Shown here: positions 53,534 through 61,839 of the stretch, one piece after another
Position numbering within the stretch: the stretch's first letter is position 1
Layout of the letters: each line of letters starts with the position of its first letter
Assembly (NCBI GenBank): GCA_040219275.1
Contig: JAVJSU010000042.1
Coordinates: forward strand, 62,001 to 126,000
DNA from: JAVJSU01 sp040219275
GTDB lineage: Bacteria > Chloroflexota > Anaerolineae > Aggregatilineales > Phototrophicaceae
DNA length: 64,000 nt
Reading direction: 5' to 3'
Translations under genes and position numbers: made by a program
Notes under the pieces: generated by a model
Told to the model about the DNA's origin: nothing
Database searches by the model: none
Seen by the model: the letters and a program-made list of their open reading frames with translations, nothing else

Positions 53534-53881
53534 TTAATTCTGCTTAATTGTCGTAACTGTCATCCCAATTTCGATCTGTTCGGGATCAACTTTAAAAAAT
53601 AGGCTGAAGTGTTTAGCTTTTTTTTCGTGGTCTGCATCAGAACGAGCCATTAAATCATCATGCGCGTAATCAGCGATTGGAATACCCGCGACTTGTGTCA
53701 CCACATCGGGTTTATTACCGCCTGAAATCAGCACTGAATCACCGATTTTTAGCGTACCTGAAATGATTTCACCATAAGTGGCAATTCCACGATCTTTAAG
53801 CACGAACAGGTCTGTGATGATGCCTTCAAATGTTTCTGGATTTTCTGTGTGCGTCATTGGGATCAAGCTCATGATAGACAC
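53534..53881 (-). CDS. Free-standing EF-Tu domain-2-like protein
   Basis: A 115-residue protein with the beta-barrel pattern of translation-factor domain 2: FEGIITDLFVLKDRGIATYGEIISGTLKIGDSVLISGG, and ending EIGMTVTTI. There is no GTPase domain. Isolated versions of this domain are uncommon; the fold binds the aminoacyl or tRNA end in EF-Tu. Alternative starts at the ATG eight codons in are possible. It lies between ybaB and recR in an otherwise classic cluster. Confidence 0.7.
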   Translation of the reverse strand: MSIMSLIPMTHTENPETFEGIITDLFVLKDRGIATYGEIISGTLKIGDSVLISGGNKPDVVTQVAGIPIADYAHDDLMARSDADHEKKAKHFSLFFKVDPEQIEIGMTVTTIKQN

Positions 53882-53940
53882 GAAGGGCGATACAATGATC
53901 GCCCTGAGAGTTTCGTTTATCAGTGATGCGTTCTGCGATG

Positions 53941-54309
53941 TTAGCCGAACAGCCCACCTAAGCCAGGCATTCCACCCATGCCGCCGGTGATACCTTCCAT
54001 GCGTTCTGCCGCCATCGTCTGGCTTTGTTCAATCGCCTGATTGACCGCCGCGACGAGTAAGTCCTGTAAATCTTCCACCCATTCGTCTTCTGATGTGTCG
54101 ACAAGATCAGGGTTCAGTTTGATGGATTGCACGCGTTGATGTCCGGTGATGACAATGGTCAATGCACCGCCACCGACGGAGACTTCTACCGTCTCGTTTT
54201 CCAGCGCGGCTTGTGCGTCTACCATATCCTGTTGCATCTTTTGCAGTTGCTTGAGCATCCCTGCCTGTCCACCGGGCATTCCGCCCATGCCACCTTTACG
54301 CTTTGCCAT
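53941..54309 (-). CDS. ybaB: YbaB/EbfC nucleoid-associated protein
   Basis: A 122-residue YbaB/EbfC family protein, with GAGGAG ribosome binding site. The central helix LKQLQKMQQDMVDAQAALENETVEVSVGGGALTIVITGHQRVQSIKLNPDLVD fits the family. Both ends are Gly/Met-rich (KGGMGGMPGGQAG and GGMGGMPGLGGLFG), longer than in E. coli. It binds DNA as a dimer. dnaX lies upstream on the same strand. Confidence 0.94.
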   Translation of the reverse strand: MAKRKGGMGGMPGGQAGMLKQLQKMQQDMVDAQAALENETVEVSVGGGALTIVITGHQRVQSIKLNPDLVDTSEDEWVEDLQDLLVAAVNQAIEQSQTMAAERMEGITGGMGGMPGLGGLFG

Positions 54310-54463
54310 GTGATTTACTCCTCATTTGCTTGTAACGGTTATTATATCCCGAAGTGTGTCGGTCTTCGATTTTTCGGTGATTGCGTTTAGATATTAAAGT
54401 ATAGATGATCGATATTAGATTGATGTAATCCGTTCCGCGAAAATTTTATCAGGACGATCTTTT

Positions 54464-54562
54464 GTAGGGGCGACCTGCCATGTCGCCCAGCCCCTTTCCA
54501 GCTTTGCAAAGCGGGATAAGTCTCCCCTTACGAAGTGGGGGGAGATTTAGAGGGGGGATTAA
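54464..54562. repeat. Family E hairpin followed by family A copy 3
   Basis: 54464-54488 is GTAGGGGCGACCTG...GTCGCCC; 54490-54562 is family A (AAGTCTCCCCTTACGAAG ... GGGGAGATTTAGAGGG). Together they fill most of the gap between ybaB and dnaX. Confidence 0.75.
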
Positions 54563-54567
54563 ACATG

Positions 54568-56178
54568 TTATCCCCCATCGGGCTTATCATCGGTCTTGAT
54601 GCGCCCGCCAAGTTCTAAGCCCATGGACAGCACCGGATCATCAATCGGTGTGTCGCCACTTTCGTCTTTATCCCCACCACCGCCACCATCAATGGGCGCT
54701 TGCGGAAGTTCCGCCACGAGTTGCAGTTGCACACGCAGGGGAATGCTATGAATCGTCTTGAGCGCGTGCTCCACGATAGCGATTTTTTCAGGATAGTTCA
54801 GACGCTCAAAATAGAACTTCTCGTTGGTGCAGATATAAACCACGTTGCCATCCACCCGTTGCACGCGGAATTTTTCCACGACGGGCGGCGCACTCTGATT
54901 GAGCTTATACAACACACGGAGCATATCGCTCCATTTTTGACTAATAATCTGTCCCGGAATCACGGGCGGTTGTCCGGTTTTCATCGGCTCCTGTGGAATC
55001 TCATCCGCTGGAGCAGGTGCGTTGGCTTGTGTGCCACCAGTCGCGCCCTGAGAAGCGAAATTCATCTGCGGCATTGCCTGCATCGCTTCCGGTTCTGGAT
55101 TGCGTAGACTATCAATCAATGCCAGTTCCAGCGACAATTGCGGTTGCCAGCCGCCGCGATATTCATTCACCGCTTCGTTAAAGTTACGGACTGCTTTTAG
55201 CAACACGCCGCGACTGACGATCTTGGCTTGCCGTTCGTAGGTCTCGCGGTCTTCTGCGGAGGCTTCTACAAGGTCGGCGCTGGCGGTTTGCGTCAGCATA
55301 ATTGCGCGCAGATGCTCCACCACTTGCTGACCGAATTGCTTCGGATCACTGCCGGAATCAATCGCCGTGTTGATGAGATGCAACCCACGCGGCACATCTT
55401 CGTCAACGATGGCATCCACCAATTCCTTGACGGCGCGGACATTTGCCGTGCCGAGGATGCGCTGGGCGATTTCTAGCGTGATGTGTTCCTGCGGGTCGCT
55501 CACGATCTGGTCAAGCAGGCTGATGCTATCGCGCACACTGCCCGTACCCTGCCGTGCGATGAGTTCCAGCGCATCACGATCCATGTTCAGACCTTCGGCG
55601 CTGGCGATTTGCTCCAGACGATCCGCCACATTCATCAACGACACGCGCCGGAATTCAAACTGAAGACAGCGACTCTTGATCGTCGCCGGCACTTTGTCGA
55701 TTTCCGTCGTCGCCAGCACGAAAATCGCGTGATCGGGCGGTTCTTCCAGCGTTTTCAGCAGGGCATCAAACGCGCTCCCACTAAAGCGATGCACCTCGTC
55801 GATGATATAGATTTTGTAGCGTCCCTCGCCGGGCGTAAAGGCGATTTTGTCACGCAGATCGCGCACATCATCTACGCCGGTATGGGTCGCCGCGTCAATC
55901 TCGATCAAATCGAGGAAGCGCCCTTCGTTGACGGCAATACACGCATGACACTCATTGCATGGGCGCTTATCCGGGTCTTCATTGGTGCAATTGACCGCTT
56001 TCGCCAGCAAACGGGCGGTTGTCGTCTTGCCCGTGCCACGCGGACCGCTGAACAGATACGCATGGCGGATGCGTCCGGTTTTGAGCGAATTAATCAGTGT
56101 ACGTGTAATGTGTTCCTGACCCACCACATCGTCATATGCGAGGGGTCGCCATTTGAGGTAAAGTGCTTGTTCGGGCAA
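54568..56178 (-). CDS. dnaX: DNA polymerase III subunit gamma/tau
   Basis: A 536-residue AAA+ clamp-loader subunit. It has Walker A FSGPRGTGKTTTARLLAKAV (~43-62), the zinc cysteines (CTNEDPDKRPCNECHAC), Walker B with IDEVHRFSGSAF, and the conserved ATTEIDKVPATIKSRC. Start: TTG at 56178; the ATG at 56186 is out of frame. AGGGAG lies 10 bp upstream. The C-terminal third is variable and Pro/Gln-rich, as usual in tau. It loads the beta clamp in replication. Confidence 0.96.
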   Translation of the reverse strand: MPEQALYLKWRPLAYDDVVGQEHITRTLINSLKTGRIRHAYLFSGPRGTGKTTTARLLAKAVNCTNEDPDKRPCNECHACIAVNEGRFLDLIEIDAATHTGVDDVRDLRDKIAFTPGEGRYKIYIIDEVHRFSGSAFDALLKTLEEPPDHAIFVLATTEIDKVPATIKSRCLQFEFRRVSLMNVADRLEQIASAEGLNMDRDALELIARQGTGSVRDSISLLDQIVSDPQEHITLEIAQRILGTANVRAVKELVDAIVDEDVPRGLHLINTAIDSGSDPKQFGQQVVEHLRAIMLTQTASADLVEASAEDRETYERQAKIVSRGVLLKAVRNFNEAVNEYRGGWQPQLSLELALIDSLRNPEPEAMQAMPQMNFASQGATGGTQANAPAPADEIPQEPMKTGQPPVIPGQIISQKWSDMLRVLYKLNQSAPPVVEKFRVQRVDGNVVYICTNEKFYFERLNYPEKIAIVEHALKTIHSIPLRVQLQLVAELPQAPIDGGGGGDKDESGDTPIDDPVLSMGLELGGRIKTDDKPDGG

Positions 56179-56339
56179 TTTTCCATGTCTCCCTAAACTG
56201 CCTTCAGTCTATCATTCCAATGGCACAGAAGCAACCGAAACTCTGCTAGAATTTCCTGACGATTCAGATACAATGATCGCAGTCTGTAACAATTTTGGCG
56301 TAATATCGAAGTGATGATTAGGGAACATGGAGTATTCGC

Positions 56340-57203
56340 GTGAAACAGTCACGTTTTATGAGTAGCCGTATTCTGATGTTAGTTGTTTGTTTGTTTCTGG
56401 CGGGTTTGATCGTCACACTGGCGCAGGAAACCACGCCTGAGCCACAACCCGACACGCCGGATTTATACGATGTGGAGATTCTCGTCCCGCAGATCATCGC
56501 CAGCTTCCCGCATGATTCGTCTTCATTTACACAGGGGTTGCTGTTGCATGAGGATGGCTTCTTCTATGAAAGTGGTGGCGGTAGCGCGGCGTATGGCAAT
56601 CAGTCCAGCTTACGGCAGGTTGATCCGATTACAGGTGAAGTTATCCGTCAAGTGGATATACGTGATGATATTTTCGCGGAAGGTTTGGCGCTGGTCGATG
56701 ATCGCCTGATTCAGCTCACATGGCGCAATCAAGCGGCGATTGTCTATGATCTCGCAACGTTCGAGCCGACAGGTATTTTCCAGTACAGCGGTGAGGGCTG
56801 GGGCTTATGCTACGACGGCACGAACCTCTATATGAGTGATGGCAGTGGCAATATCACCGTGCGTGACTCAGAGACTTTTCAGCCGATCAACTTCATCACG
56901 GTCACGCTGTTTGATCTGCCGACGGACGAACTCAACGAACTCGAATGTGTGGACGATTATATTTACGCCAATGTGTGGAACACCGATACGATTCTGCGGA
57001 TTGATAAATTCACGGGTGTTGTCGACGGTGTGATTGATGCTAGCGGGTTGCTCACGCCGGAAGAACGCGCCGACTTGCAATCCGGGCAGGTGTTGAACGG
57101 CATCGCCTATAATCCTGAAACGGGCAATTTTTACCTGACGGGCAAGGAATGGTCGCAATTATTTGAAGTCACACTCGTCCCGCGTGAGTCTGTTGGCGAA
57201 TAA
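56340..57203 (+). CDS. Secreted glutaminyl-peptide cyclotransferase
   Basis: A 287-residue beta-propeller protein starting at a GTG with GGAG upstream. An N-terminal membrane segment or signal (ILMLVVCLFLAGLIVTLAQ) precedes the glutamine-cyclotransferase fold (SFTQGLLLHEDGFFYESGGG, FAEGLALVDDRLIQLTWRNQ, NELECVDDYIYANVW, GIAYNPETGNFYLTGKEW). The enzyme converts N-terminal Gln to pyroglutamate in secreted proteins or peptides. Divergent from dnaX. Confidence 0.93.
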   Translation: MKQSRFMSSRILMLVVCLFLAGLIVTLAQETTPEPQPDTPDLYDVEILVPQIIASFPHDSSSFTQGLLLHEDGFFYESGGGSAAYGNQSSLRQVDPITGEVIRQVDIRDDIFAEGLALVDDRLIQLTWRNQAAIVYDLATFEPTGIFQYSGEGWGLCYDGTNLYMSDGSGNITVRDSETFQPINFITVTLFDLPTDELNELECVDDYIYANVWNTDTILRIDKFTGVVDGVIDASGLLTPEERADLQSGQVLNGIAYNPETGNFYLTGKEWSQLFEVTLVPRESVGE

Positions 57204-57534
57204 CGATTATGAACAACAATCGTTTCGTTATAAAAAACTTGATAACTGAAGCGCCTAGCTGTTTATTGCAAGGTCGTAAAAGTGGCTTAACCAAACCGCA
57301 TTGGGCTGAAACCCCAATGCTAGAATGATTTTTGAAACCCCACTGAAGTGGGCTGTTTTCACAAATGTACGGGACGAATAGCCTGCTTCAGCAGGGTTTT
57401 ATACTAGCTTAGCCAATGGGTTTCAGCCATTGGCGGCACTTTGCAACAGAGCAACTAAAAACTAATCACTAATCTCTTCAACACGTTGAGTAAACGTCAA
57501 GTTAGGTTAGCATAGTTGGGTTACAATACGCCGT
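57204..57534. repeat. Intergenic region with repeat C copy 2
   Basis: 57266-57446 is the second copy of the ~180-bp hairpin element (see 26889-27074). 57205-57240 has ACGATTATGAACAACAATCG, an inverted motif also seen near 59934-59960. No coding signal is supported in this 331-bp gap. Confidence 0.75.
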
Positions 57535-58863
57535 ATGAATGCAAAAACGACAATAATCACAATAAGTATCGCGCTGTGTTTGCTCTTTGGGGTGGGAATC
57601 AAACCCGAACCCGCACAGGCGCAGGATACAGTAAGCTATCTTCTTGGTCAGATTAACGGCTTACGGGCTTCGCTCGGACTTCCTCCTTATACGCTGAACG
57701 GAACATTGAGCGCCGCCGCACAAAATCAAGCCAATTGGATGGCACAGACGGAACAGGTCAGCCATACGCAAACCAACGGCTCCACGCCCAGTTCTCGCGC
57801 CGCCGCCGCTGGCTATGCCTCCTCGTGGGTGAGCGAAAACATCTACATGGGGACGAACGGCACAGCGGAAACGGCATGGGTGTGGTGGCTGAATTCGCCC
57901 ATTCATTATCGCGGAATCACCAGCACAAATTACACCGAAATCGGCATCGCGTCTGGCAGTACAGACCGGATGCGCTCGTTCGTGCTGGTGTTTGGCAATC
58001 CGACGGGCTGGCAATCTGCGCCTGCCTCTGCGAGCAATTCTGGCGGGAATTCTGCTTCTGGTGGAGGCGGTTTGCCTCCTTATGTTGTCGGGCTAGATAA
58101 TCGCGGCAACATTATGCACGAGATTCAACCGGGGCATACGCTCGGCGAAATCGCGCTGATTTACGGCTATACATGGGATGATCTGCAATATATCCGCGAT
58201 CTGAACAGCATGACCGAGGAAGAGGGGCGCAACCTTGGCGTTGGCGCGGTTTTGCTTGTGCCACCCTATTCAGGCACCTATACGCCCACGCCGGGCGGAC
58301 CGCCAGAAAATATCGCACAGGCAACAGAAGTTGGCGCAGAGGGACAGATTAGTGATTTTAGCGCCCCCTATACCGAAGATGAACAGGTGCGCCAGCAATT
58401 CGAATCAGTATCCACGCCACAGGTGATTCCGTTGATGCCCCCAACAGCAACCCCCGAACCGATCATCGTCGCGGATGCGTCCGGTGCGGGTGGTGTGGTG
58501 GTAACGTCGGCGGTTTTGCCGGAATGGGTGGCGGAAACTGAAGTCGCGCCTGTCGTCACGCCACGCGAGGACATCCCCAACCCGCCGATTGTGAACGGCA
58601 ACGTCAGCGATACGACGAACAGCACAGCGATTGCCCAAAATTGGACGGCGGCGACGGTCACGCCGACACTAGGGCTGACCGAGGTAGCGATGGTGGATGA
58701 CGGTCAGGGTGTTATAAGGGGCGACTTTGGGGTGTCAATGGTTGTTGCAGACGAGGGCGGTGATGGCGGTGGCATGTCGCCTATGATTTACATCATCATC
58801 GGTGTGCAAATTGGTGTGGTGGCGATGGCAGGATTTGAATTTTTCCGGCGACGTGGTAAATAA
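57535..58863 (+). CDS. Secreted CAP-domain and LysM protein
   Basis: A 442-residue protein. Residues 1-30 form a signal peptide (TIITISIALCLLFGVGIK...AQAQ). A CAP domain spans ~32-160 (LLGQINGLRASLGLPPYTLNGTLSAAAQNQANWM, HTQTNGSTPSSRAAAAGY, SENIYMG). A LysM domain is at ~196-240 (HEIQPGHTLGEIALIYGYTWDDLQYIRDLN). A low-complexity linker ends in a C-terminal membrane segment (MIYIIIGVQIGVVAMAGFEFF) and RRRGK. LysM binds cell-wall glycan; CAP roles are varied. Confidence 0.9.
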   Translation: MNAKTTIITISIALCLLFGVGIKPEPAQAQDTVSYLLGQINGLRASLGLPPYTLNGTLSAAAQNQANWMAQTEQVSHTQTNGSTPSSRAAAAGYASSWVSENIYMGTNGTAETAWVWWLNSPIHYRGITSTNYTEIGIASGSTDRMRSFVLVFGNPTGWQSAPASASNSGGNSASGGGGLPPYVVGLDNRGNIMHEIQPGHTLGEIALIYGYTWDDLQYIRDLNSMTEEEGRNLGVGAVLLVPPYSGTYTPTPGGPPENIAQATEVGAEGQISDFSAPYTEDEQVRQQFESVSTPQVIPLMPPTATPEPIIVADASGAGGVVVTSAVLPEWVAETEVAPVVTPREDIPNPPIVNGNVSDTTNSTAIAQNWTAATVTPTLGLTEVAMVDDGQGVIRGDFGVSMVVADEGGDGGGMSPMIYIIIGVQIGVVAMAGFEFFRRRGK

Positions 58864-58953
58864 GCGATAAAATAAAAGGGCGTGCCTCTCGCGCTGGATG
58901 GCGCACATTCGTTATAATGTGTTTTCGTCCATCTTTGCTGAGAGGCTTGACCC

Positions 58954-59406
58954 ATGTCTCCTTTAGAATTGGGAGTCTTAATCTTTGTCGTGCTTGCCTT
59001 GCCTTTTGCTATCATTGTGGCAATTCTTCTCTGGTTACGGCGCAACGTCCACCAAACGCAGGACGCAATCGCTAATCGTTTTCCGACTGCGGTCAAAATC
59101 ATTCCCAGTGCAAGTTTCTTCGGGCAGGAATCAAAAGGCGTGATGCAGATGCGTGGCACTGGCACCCTCGTCCTGACGACAACCTCACTTTACTTTCAGA
59201 AGTGGGTCGTCGGCACGGAATACACCATCAATCTGTCACAAATCCGTGCTATCGAAACACCGACCTCTTTTCTAGGAAAAACGCAATTTAAGCCCCTCCT
59301 CAAGCTGGTCTATCAGACTGACTCAGGTCAGCAGGATGCGATGGCATGGCTTGTGCCTGATTTTGAAGAACTGAAAAAAATGATCGAAGACCGGATACAG
59401 CTGTAA
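58954..59406 (+). CDS. Membrane protein with PH/GRAM-like domain
   Basis: A 150-residue protein with one N-terminal membrane segment (LGVLIFVVLALPFAIIVAILLW), and a cytoplasmic beta-rich region (~65-148) with the pattern TGTLVLTTTSLYFQKWVVGTEYTINLSQIRAIE, which resembles a PH or GRAM domain. The stop overlaps the next gene's start by one base (TAATG), so the two are coupled. A TATAAT hexamer lies at 58913-58918. Confidence 0.7.
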   Translation: MSPLELGVLIFVVLALPFAIIVAILLWLRRNVHQTQDAIANRFPTAVKIIPSASFFGQESKGVMQMRGTGTLVLTTTSLYFQKWVVGTEYTINLSQIRAIETPTSFLGKTQFKPLLKLVYQTDSGQQDAMAWLVPDFEELKKMIEDRIQL

Positions 59407-59873
59407 TGCTCAAAATTGGAAAACCCGCGCCGAATTTCACGCTACTCAATCAGGCAGAAAATAGCATCACTTTACGCGATTTTATCGGGCGTAAGGTGGT
59501 GCTATTTACGTTTATTGCCGTCGGTGCGCCTGCCTGTTCCGCGCAAGTGTCCGCGTTTGAGACGATCTTCCCCGCGTTACAGCAGGCAAATGTGATTCTT
59601 CTGGGCATCGGGATCGACTCGCCGGAAAGTCTCGGCGCGTGGCATCGTGAACTCGGCTTACCCTTCGATTTGCTTGCTGACCCCGATCATGACGTTCTCG
59701 AAAAATATGACGCATGGGACGGTTTATCGTTCAAAGCACGCTCATTCGCCGCGCCCTTGCGCTCTTATTGGATGATTGACGAATCCGGTATTTTGCGGGC
59801 AGGGCAGACACGCGTCACCGTCGATATGTGCGTGCAGGGTGTGTGTTCCGCGCTTGATATAAACCCCGAATAA
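59406..59873 (+). CDS. Peroxiredoxin (AhpC/TSA type)
   Basis: A 155-residue thioredoxin-fold protein of the peroxiredoxin family. Cys44 in VGAPACSAQVS is the peroxidatic residue, though the usual Pro-x3-Thr-x2-Cys spacing is altered. A C-terminal Cys142-x4-Cys147 pair (DMCVQGVCSALD) could supply resolving cysteine(s). Overlaps the membrane gene by one base. Reduces hydroperoxides. Confidence 0.85.
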   Translation: MLKIGKPAPNFTLLNQAENSITLRDFIGRKVVLFTFIAVGAPACSAQVSAFETIFPALQQANVILLGIGIDSPESLGAWHRELGLPFDLLADPDHDVLEKYDAWDGLSFKARSFAAPLRSYWMIDESGILRAGQTRVTVDMCVQGVCSALDINPE

Positions 59874-59933
59874 TCATCCCGCGTTAAGCAAACAGGGGTA
59901 AACTCTGCGCTGTAAAATCAAACTTGAATTAGC

Positions 59934-60058
59934 AAACGATCATGAATAATAATCGTTTGTGGAAAAAACTTTGCATATTTAAAGCTCTTGGCTCTTGGCT
60001 TTTAGCGAAAGCGGTATTTTTTCAAACTAATAGCCAAAAGCTAACGGCTAAAAGCTCT
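59934..60058. repeat. Inverted motif and AGCTCTTGGCT-type repeats between peroxiredoxin genes
   Basis: CAAACGATC...AATCGTTTG (59934-59957) resembles 57205-57240. It is followed by GCTCTTGGCTCTTGGCTTTTAG (59979-60000) and its near-inverse GCTAACGGCTAAAAGCTC (60030-60052): a long imperfect hairpin. Placed between the two peroxiredoxin genes. Confidence 0.6.
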
Positions 60059-60125
60059 TTTTCACGAGCATTCACTTTAAGCTGAATTCTGTTTAGGTAA
60101 TCCCTTTATTAGAGGAGAAATAACT

Positions 60126-60581
60126 ATGCCAGCCATTGGCGAGCAAGCACCGGATTTTGAATTGCTGAATCAAGACGGAAAACTGACAAAACTCAGCGAT
60201 TATCGCGGTAAAAAAGTGATTTTATTTGCCTATCCTAAAGCAGGCACAGGTGGATGCACCACACAGGCGTGCGGACTGCGCGACGAATACCCGAATTTTG
60301 AGGCGTCGAATGCGGTTGTATTGGGCATCAGTCCCGATGAACCGAAAGATAATCTCAAGTGGAAGAATAAAGAAAATCTGCCCTATGATTTGCTGTCTGA
60401 CCCCGAACATGCCATTCTGGAAGCGTGGGGCGCATGGGGCGAAAAATCCATGTACGGCAAAAAATATATGGGCGTGATTCGTTCGCATTGGGTCATCGGC
60501 GAAGATGGCAAAATCATCGACGAACAAGTTAAAATCAGCCCGAAAGACAGCATTAAAAAAGCCGCCGCGATAGTCAAGTAG
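60126..60581 (+). CDS. bcp: Thiol peroxidase, bacterioferritin comigratory protein type
   Basis: A 151-residue Bcp/PrxQ-type peroxiredoxin with strong AGAGGAG ribosome binding site. Peroxidatic Cys44 and resolving Cys49 are five residues apart (GTGGCTTQACGLRDE), the PrxQ arrangement. PDFELLNQDGKLTKLSDYRGKKVILFAYP is typical. Detoxifies hydroperoxides using thioredoxin. Confidence 0.95.
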   Translation: MPAIGEQAPDFELLNQDGKLTKLSDYRGKKVILFAYPKAGTGGCTTQACGLRDEYPNFEASNAVVLGISPDEPKDNLKWKNKENLPYDLLSDPEHAILEAWGAWGEKSMYGKKYMGVIRSHWVIGEDGKIIDEQVKISPKDSIKKAAAIVK

Positions 60582-60591
60582 GGATACCTTG

Positions 60592-60685
60592 ATGGCTAGT
60601 CAGCAATTCAGCTAGTCAGTTTCTCAGTAAGAGCATTCTCTTGCTCATGATGACCTGTTTGTAGCTGAACTGCTGATGGCTGAGT
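60592..60685. repeat. Heptamer tract between bcp and the esterase gene
   Basis: GGCTAGTCAGCAATTCAGCTAGTCAG and GTAGCTGAACTGCTGATGGCTGAG-like units. Family D. No gene lies between bcp and the esterase. Confidence 0.55.
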
Positions 60686-60767
60686 CGCTAAAAAGGTCTT
60701 TTTACATGAGTTTCTGAAAAAATAGCTATTGTTAACCACCTAGCAATCAGTGTAAGGATACATATAC

Positions 60768-61616
60768 GTGACCGAAACCACTCCGCCAACCATTATGCCC
60801 GGTGCAGAACCTTTTTTTCGTCGTGGCGAGGGCGACCATGCTGATATTGGCGTGTTGTGCCTGCACGGGCTGACCGCTACCCCGCATGAAGTTCGCTGGT
60901 TGGCGGAACATCTGAACAAACAGGGCTATACCGTCCTCGCGCCCCGCATCGCCGGACACGGCACCCATTATCATGATCTGGAACGCGTCACATGGGGCGA
61001 TTGGTACACTAGCGCCCTGGACGCGTATCAAGTGCTGGCGCAACAATGTGAGCAGGTATTCATCGCGGGCTTGTCTATGGGGGGCTTGCTGGCGTGCTTA
61101 TTGGCGCAGGCGGTGCCGATTGCCGGAATTGCTGTGATGGCATCGCCGTTAGTCATGCGCTCCCGTTTATTGCCTTATGCCCATCAGATCAAGCGGCTTC
61201 AACCGTATCAGGATTTTGCTGATAATAGTGATTTTCCTCGCTACCTGAGGGAAGAACAATTGCGCCTCGGTGAGCCGAACTATGGGCGGGTACGCTATGA
61301 TATTTGCCCGACGCACGCCCTCGCGGAACTGTATGCCCTTTGTAACGTCGTACGTGAAAGTCTGCCGGGCATCAACGTACCAACCTGCCTGATCTACTCT
61401 AAAAATGACAAAACCGTGCCGTTCGAGAACTTTAGCATCGCCGTCAATGGGCTGAAAAATGCGCCGATCCTGCAACAACACATCCTCGAAAAGAGCGGTC
61501 ACATCGCCACAATGGACATAGAACGAGAAACCGTTTTCGGTCACATTAACACCTTTATCGGCGCACCTGTAAACGAAGACCAAACCTCCCCAACACCCTC
61601 TGAGATTACAAACTGA
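60768..61616 (+). CDS. Carboxylesterase/monoacylglycerol lipase-like hydrolase
   Basis: A 282-residue alpha/beta-hydrolase starting at a GTG (AAGGATA upstream). Motifs: LCLHGLTATPHEVRWLAEHL, the nucleophile elbow AGLSMGG, Asp in SKNDKTVP, and His in KSGHIATMD. This fits the Est30/carboxylesterase group, which hydrolyses short-chain esters. Confidence 0.93.
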   Translation: MTETTPPTIMPGAEPFFRRGEGDHADIGVLCLHGLTATPHEVRWLAEHLNKQGYTVLAPRIAGHGTHYHDLERVTWGDWYTSALDAYQVLAQQCEQVFIAGLSMGGLLACLLAQAVPIAGIAVMASPLVMRSRLLPYAHQIKRLQPYQDFADNSDFPRYLREEQLRLGEPNYGRVRYDICPTHALAELYALCNVVRESLPGINVPTCLIYSKNDKTVPFENFSIAVNGLKNAPILQQHILEKSGHIATMDIERETVFGHINTFIGAPVNEDQTSPTPSEITN

Positions 61617-61672
61617 TTACAAAAATTTTCAGATTGTAATCGTTTACCCGTTCAATCGCCTAAACCGATTTA

Positions 61673-61701
61673 TTGACGATGTTGTGCATTCGTGTTATTG
61701 T
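61673..61701 (+). promoter_or_regulatory. Candidate sigma-70 promoter of the peptide ABC operon
   Basis: TTGACG (61673-61678), 17-bp spacer, TATTGT (61696-61701) with an extended TG one base before the -10. About 135 bp upstream of the SBP ATG. Confidence 0.4.
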
Positions 61702-61839
61702 CATCAGCTATCAGCAAAAGTCCTTAATCGGGCTATGTTGTAACTTCCTCACCAAGAGGAAATGTTGCTTAACGTATGGCGCTTCGCCTGCGTAAGGAAC
61801 AGACAATTTAATATTATAATCGTACTTTAGGAGGTACAC

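Noticed and set aside
54568..56178. Programmed frameshift in dnaX
   Set aside because: No A-run slippery site of the E. coli type was seen; the gene is a single continuous frame.
55483..56196. Plus-strand frame of 237 aa over dnaX
   Set aside because: Antisense shadow of dnaX.
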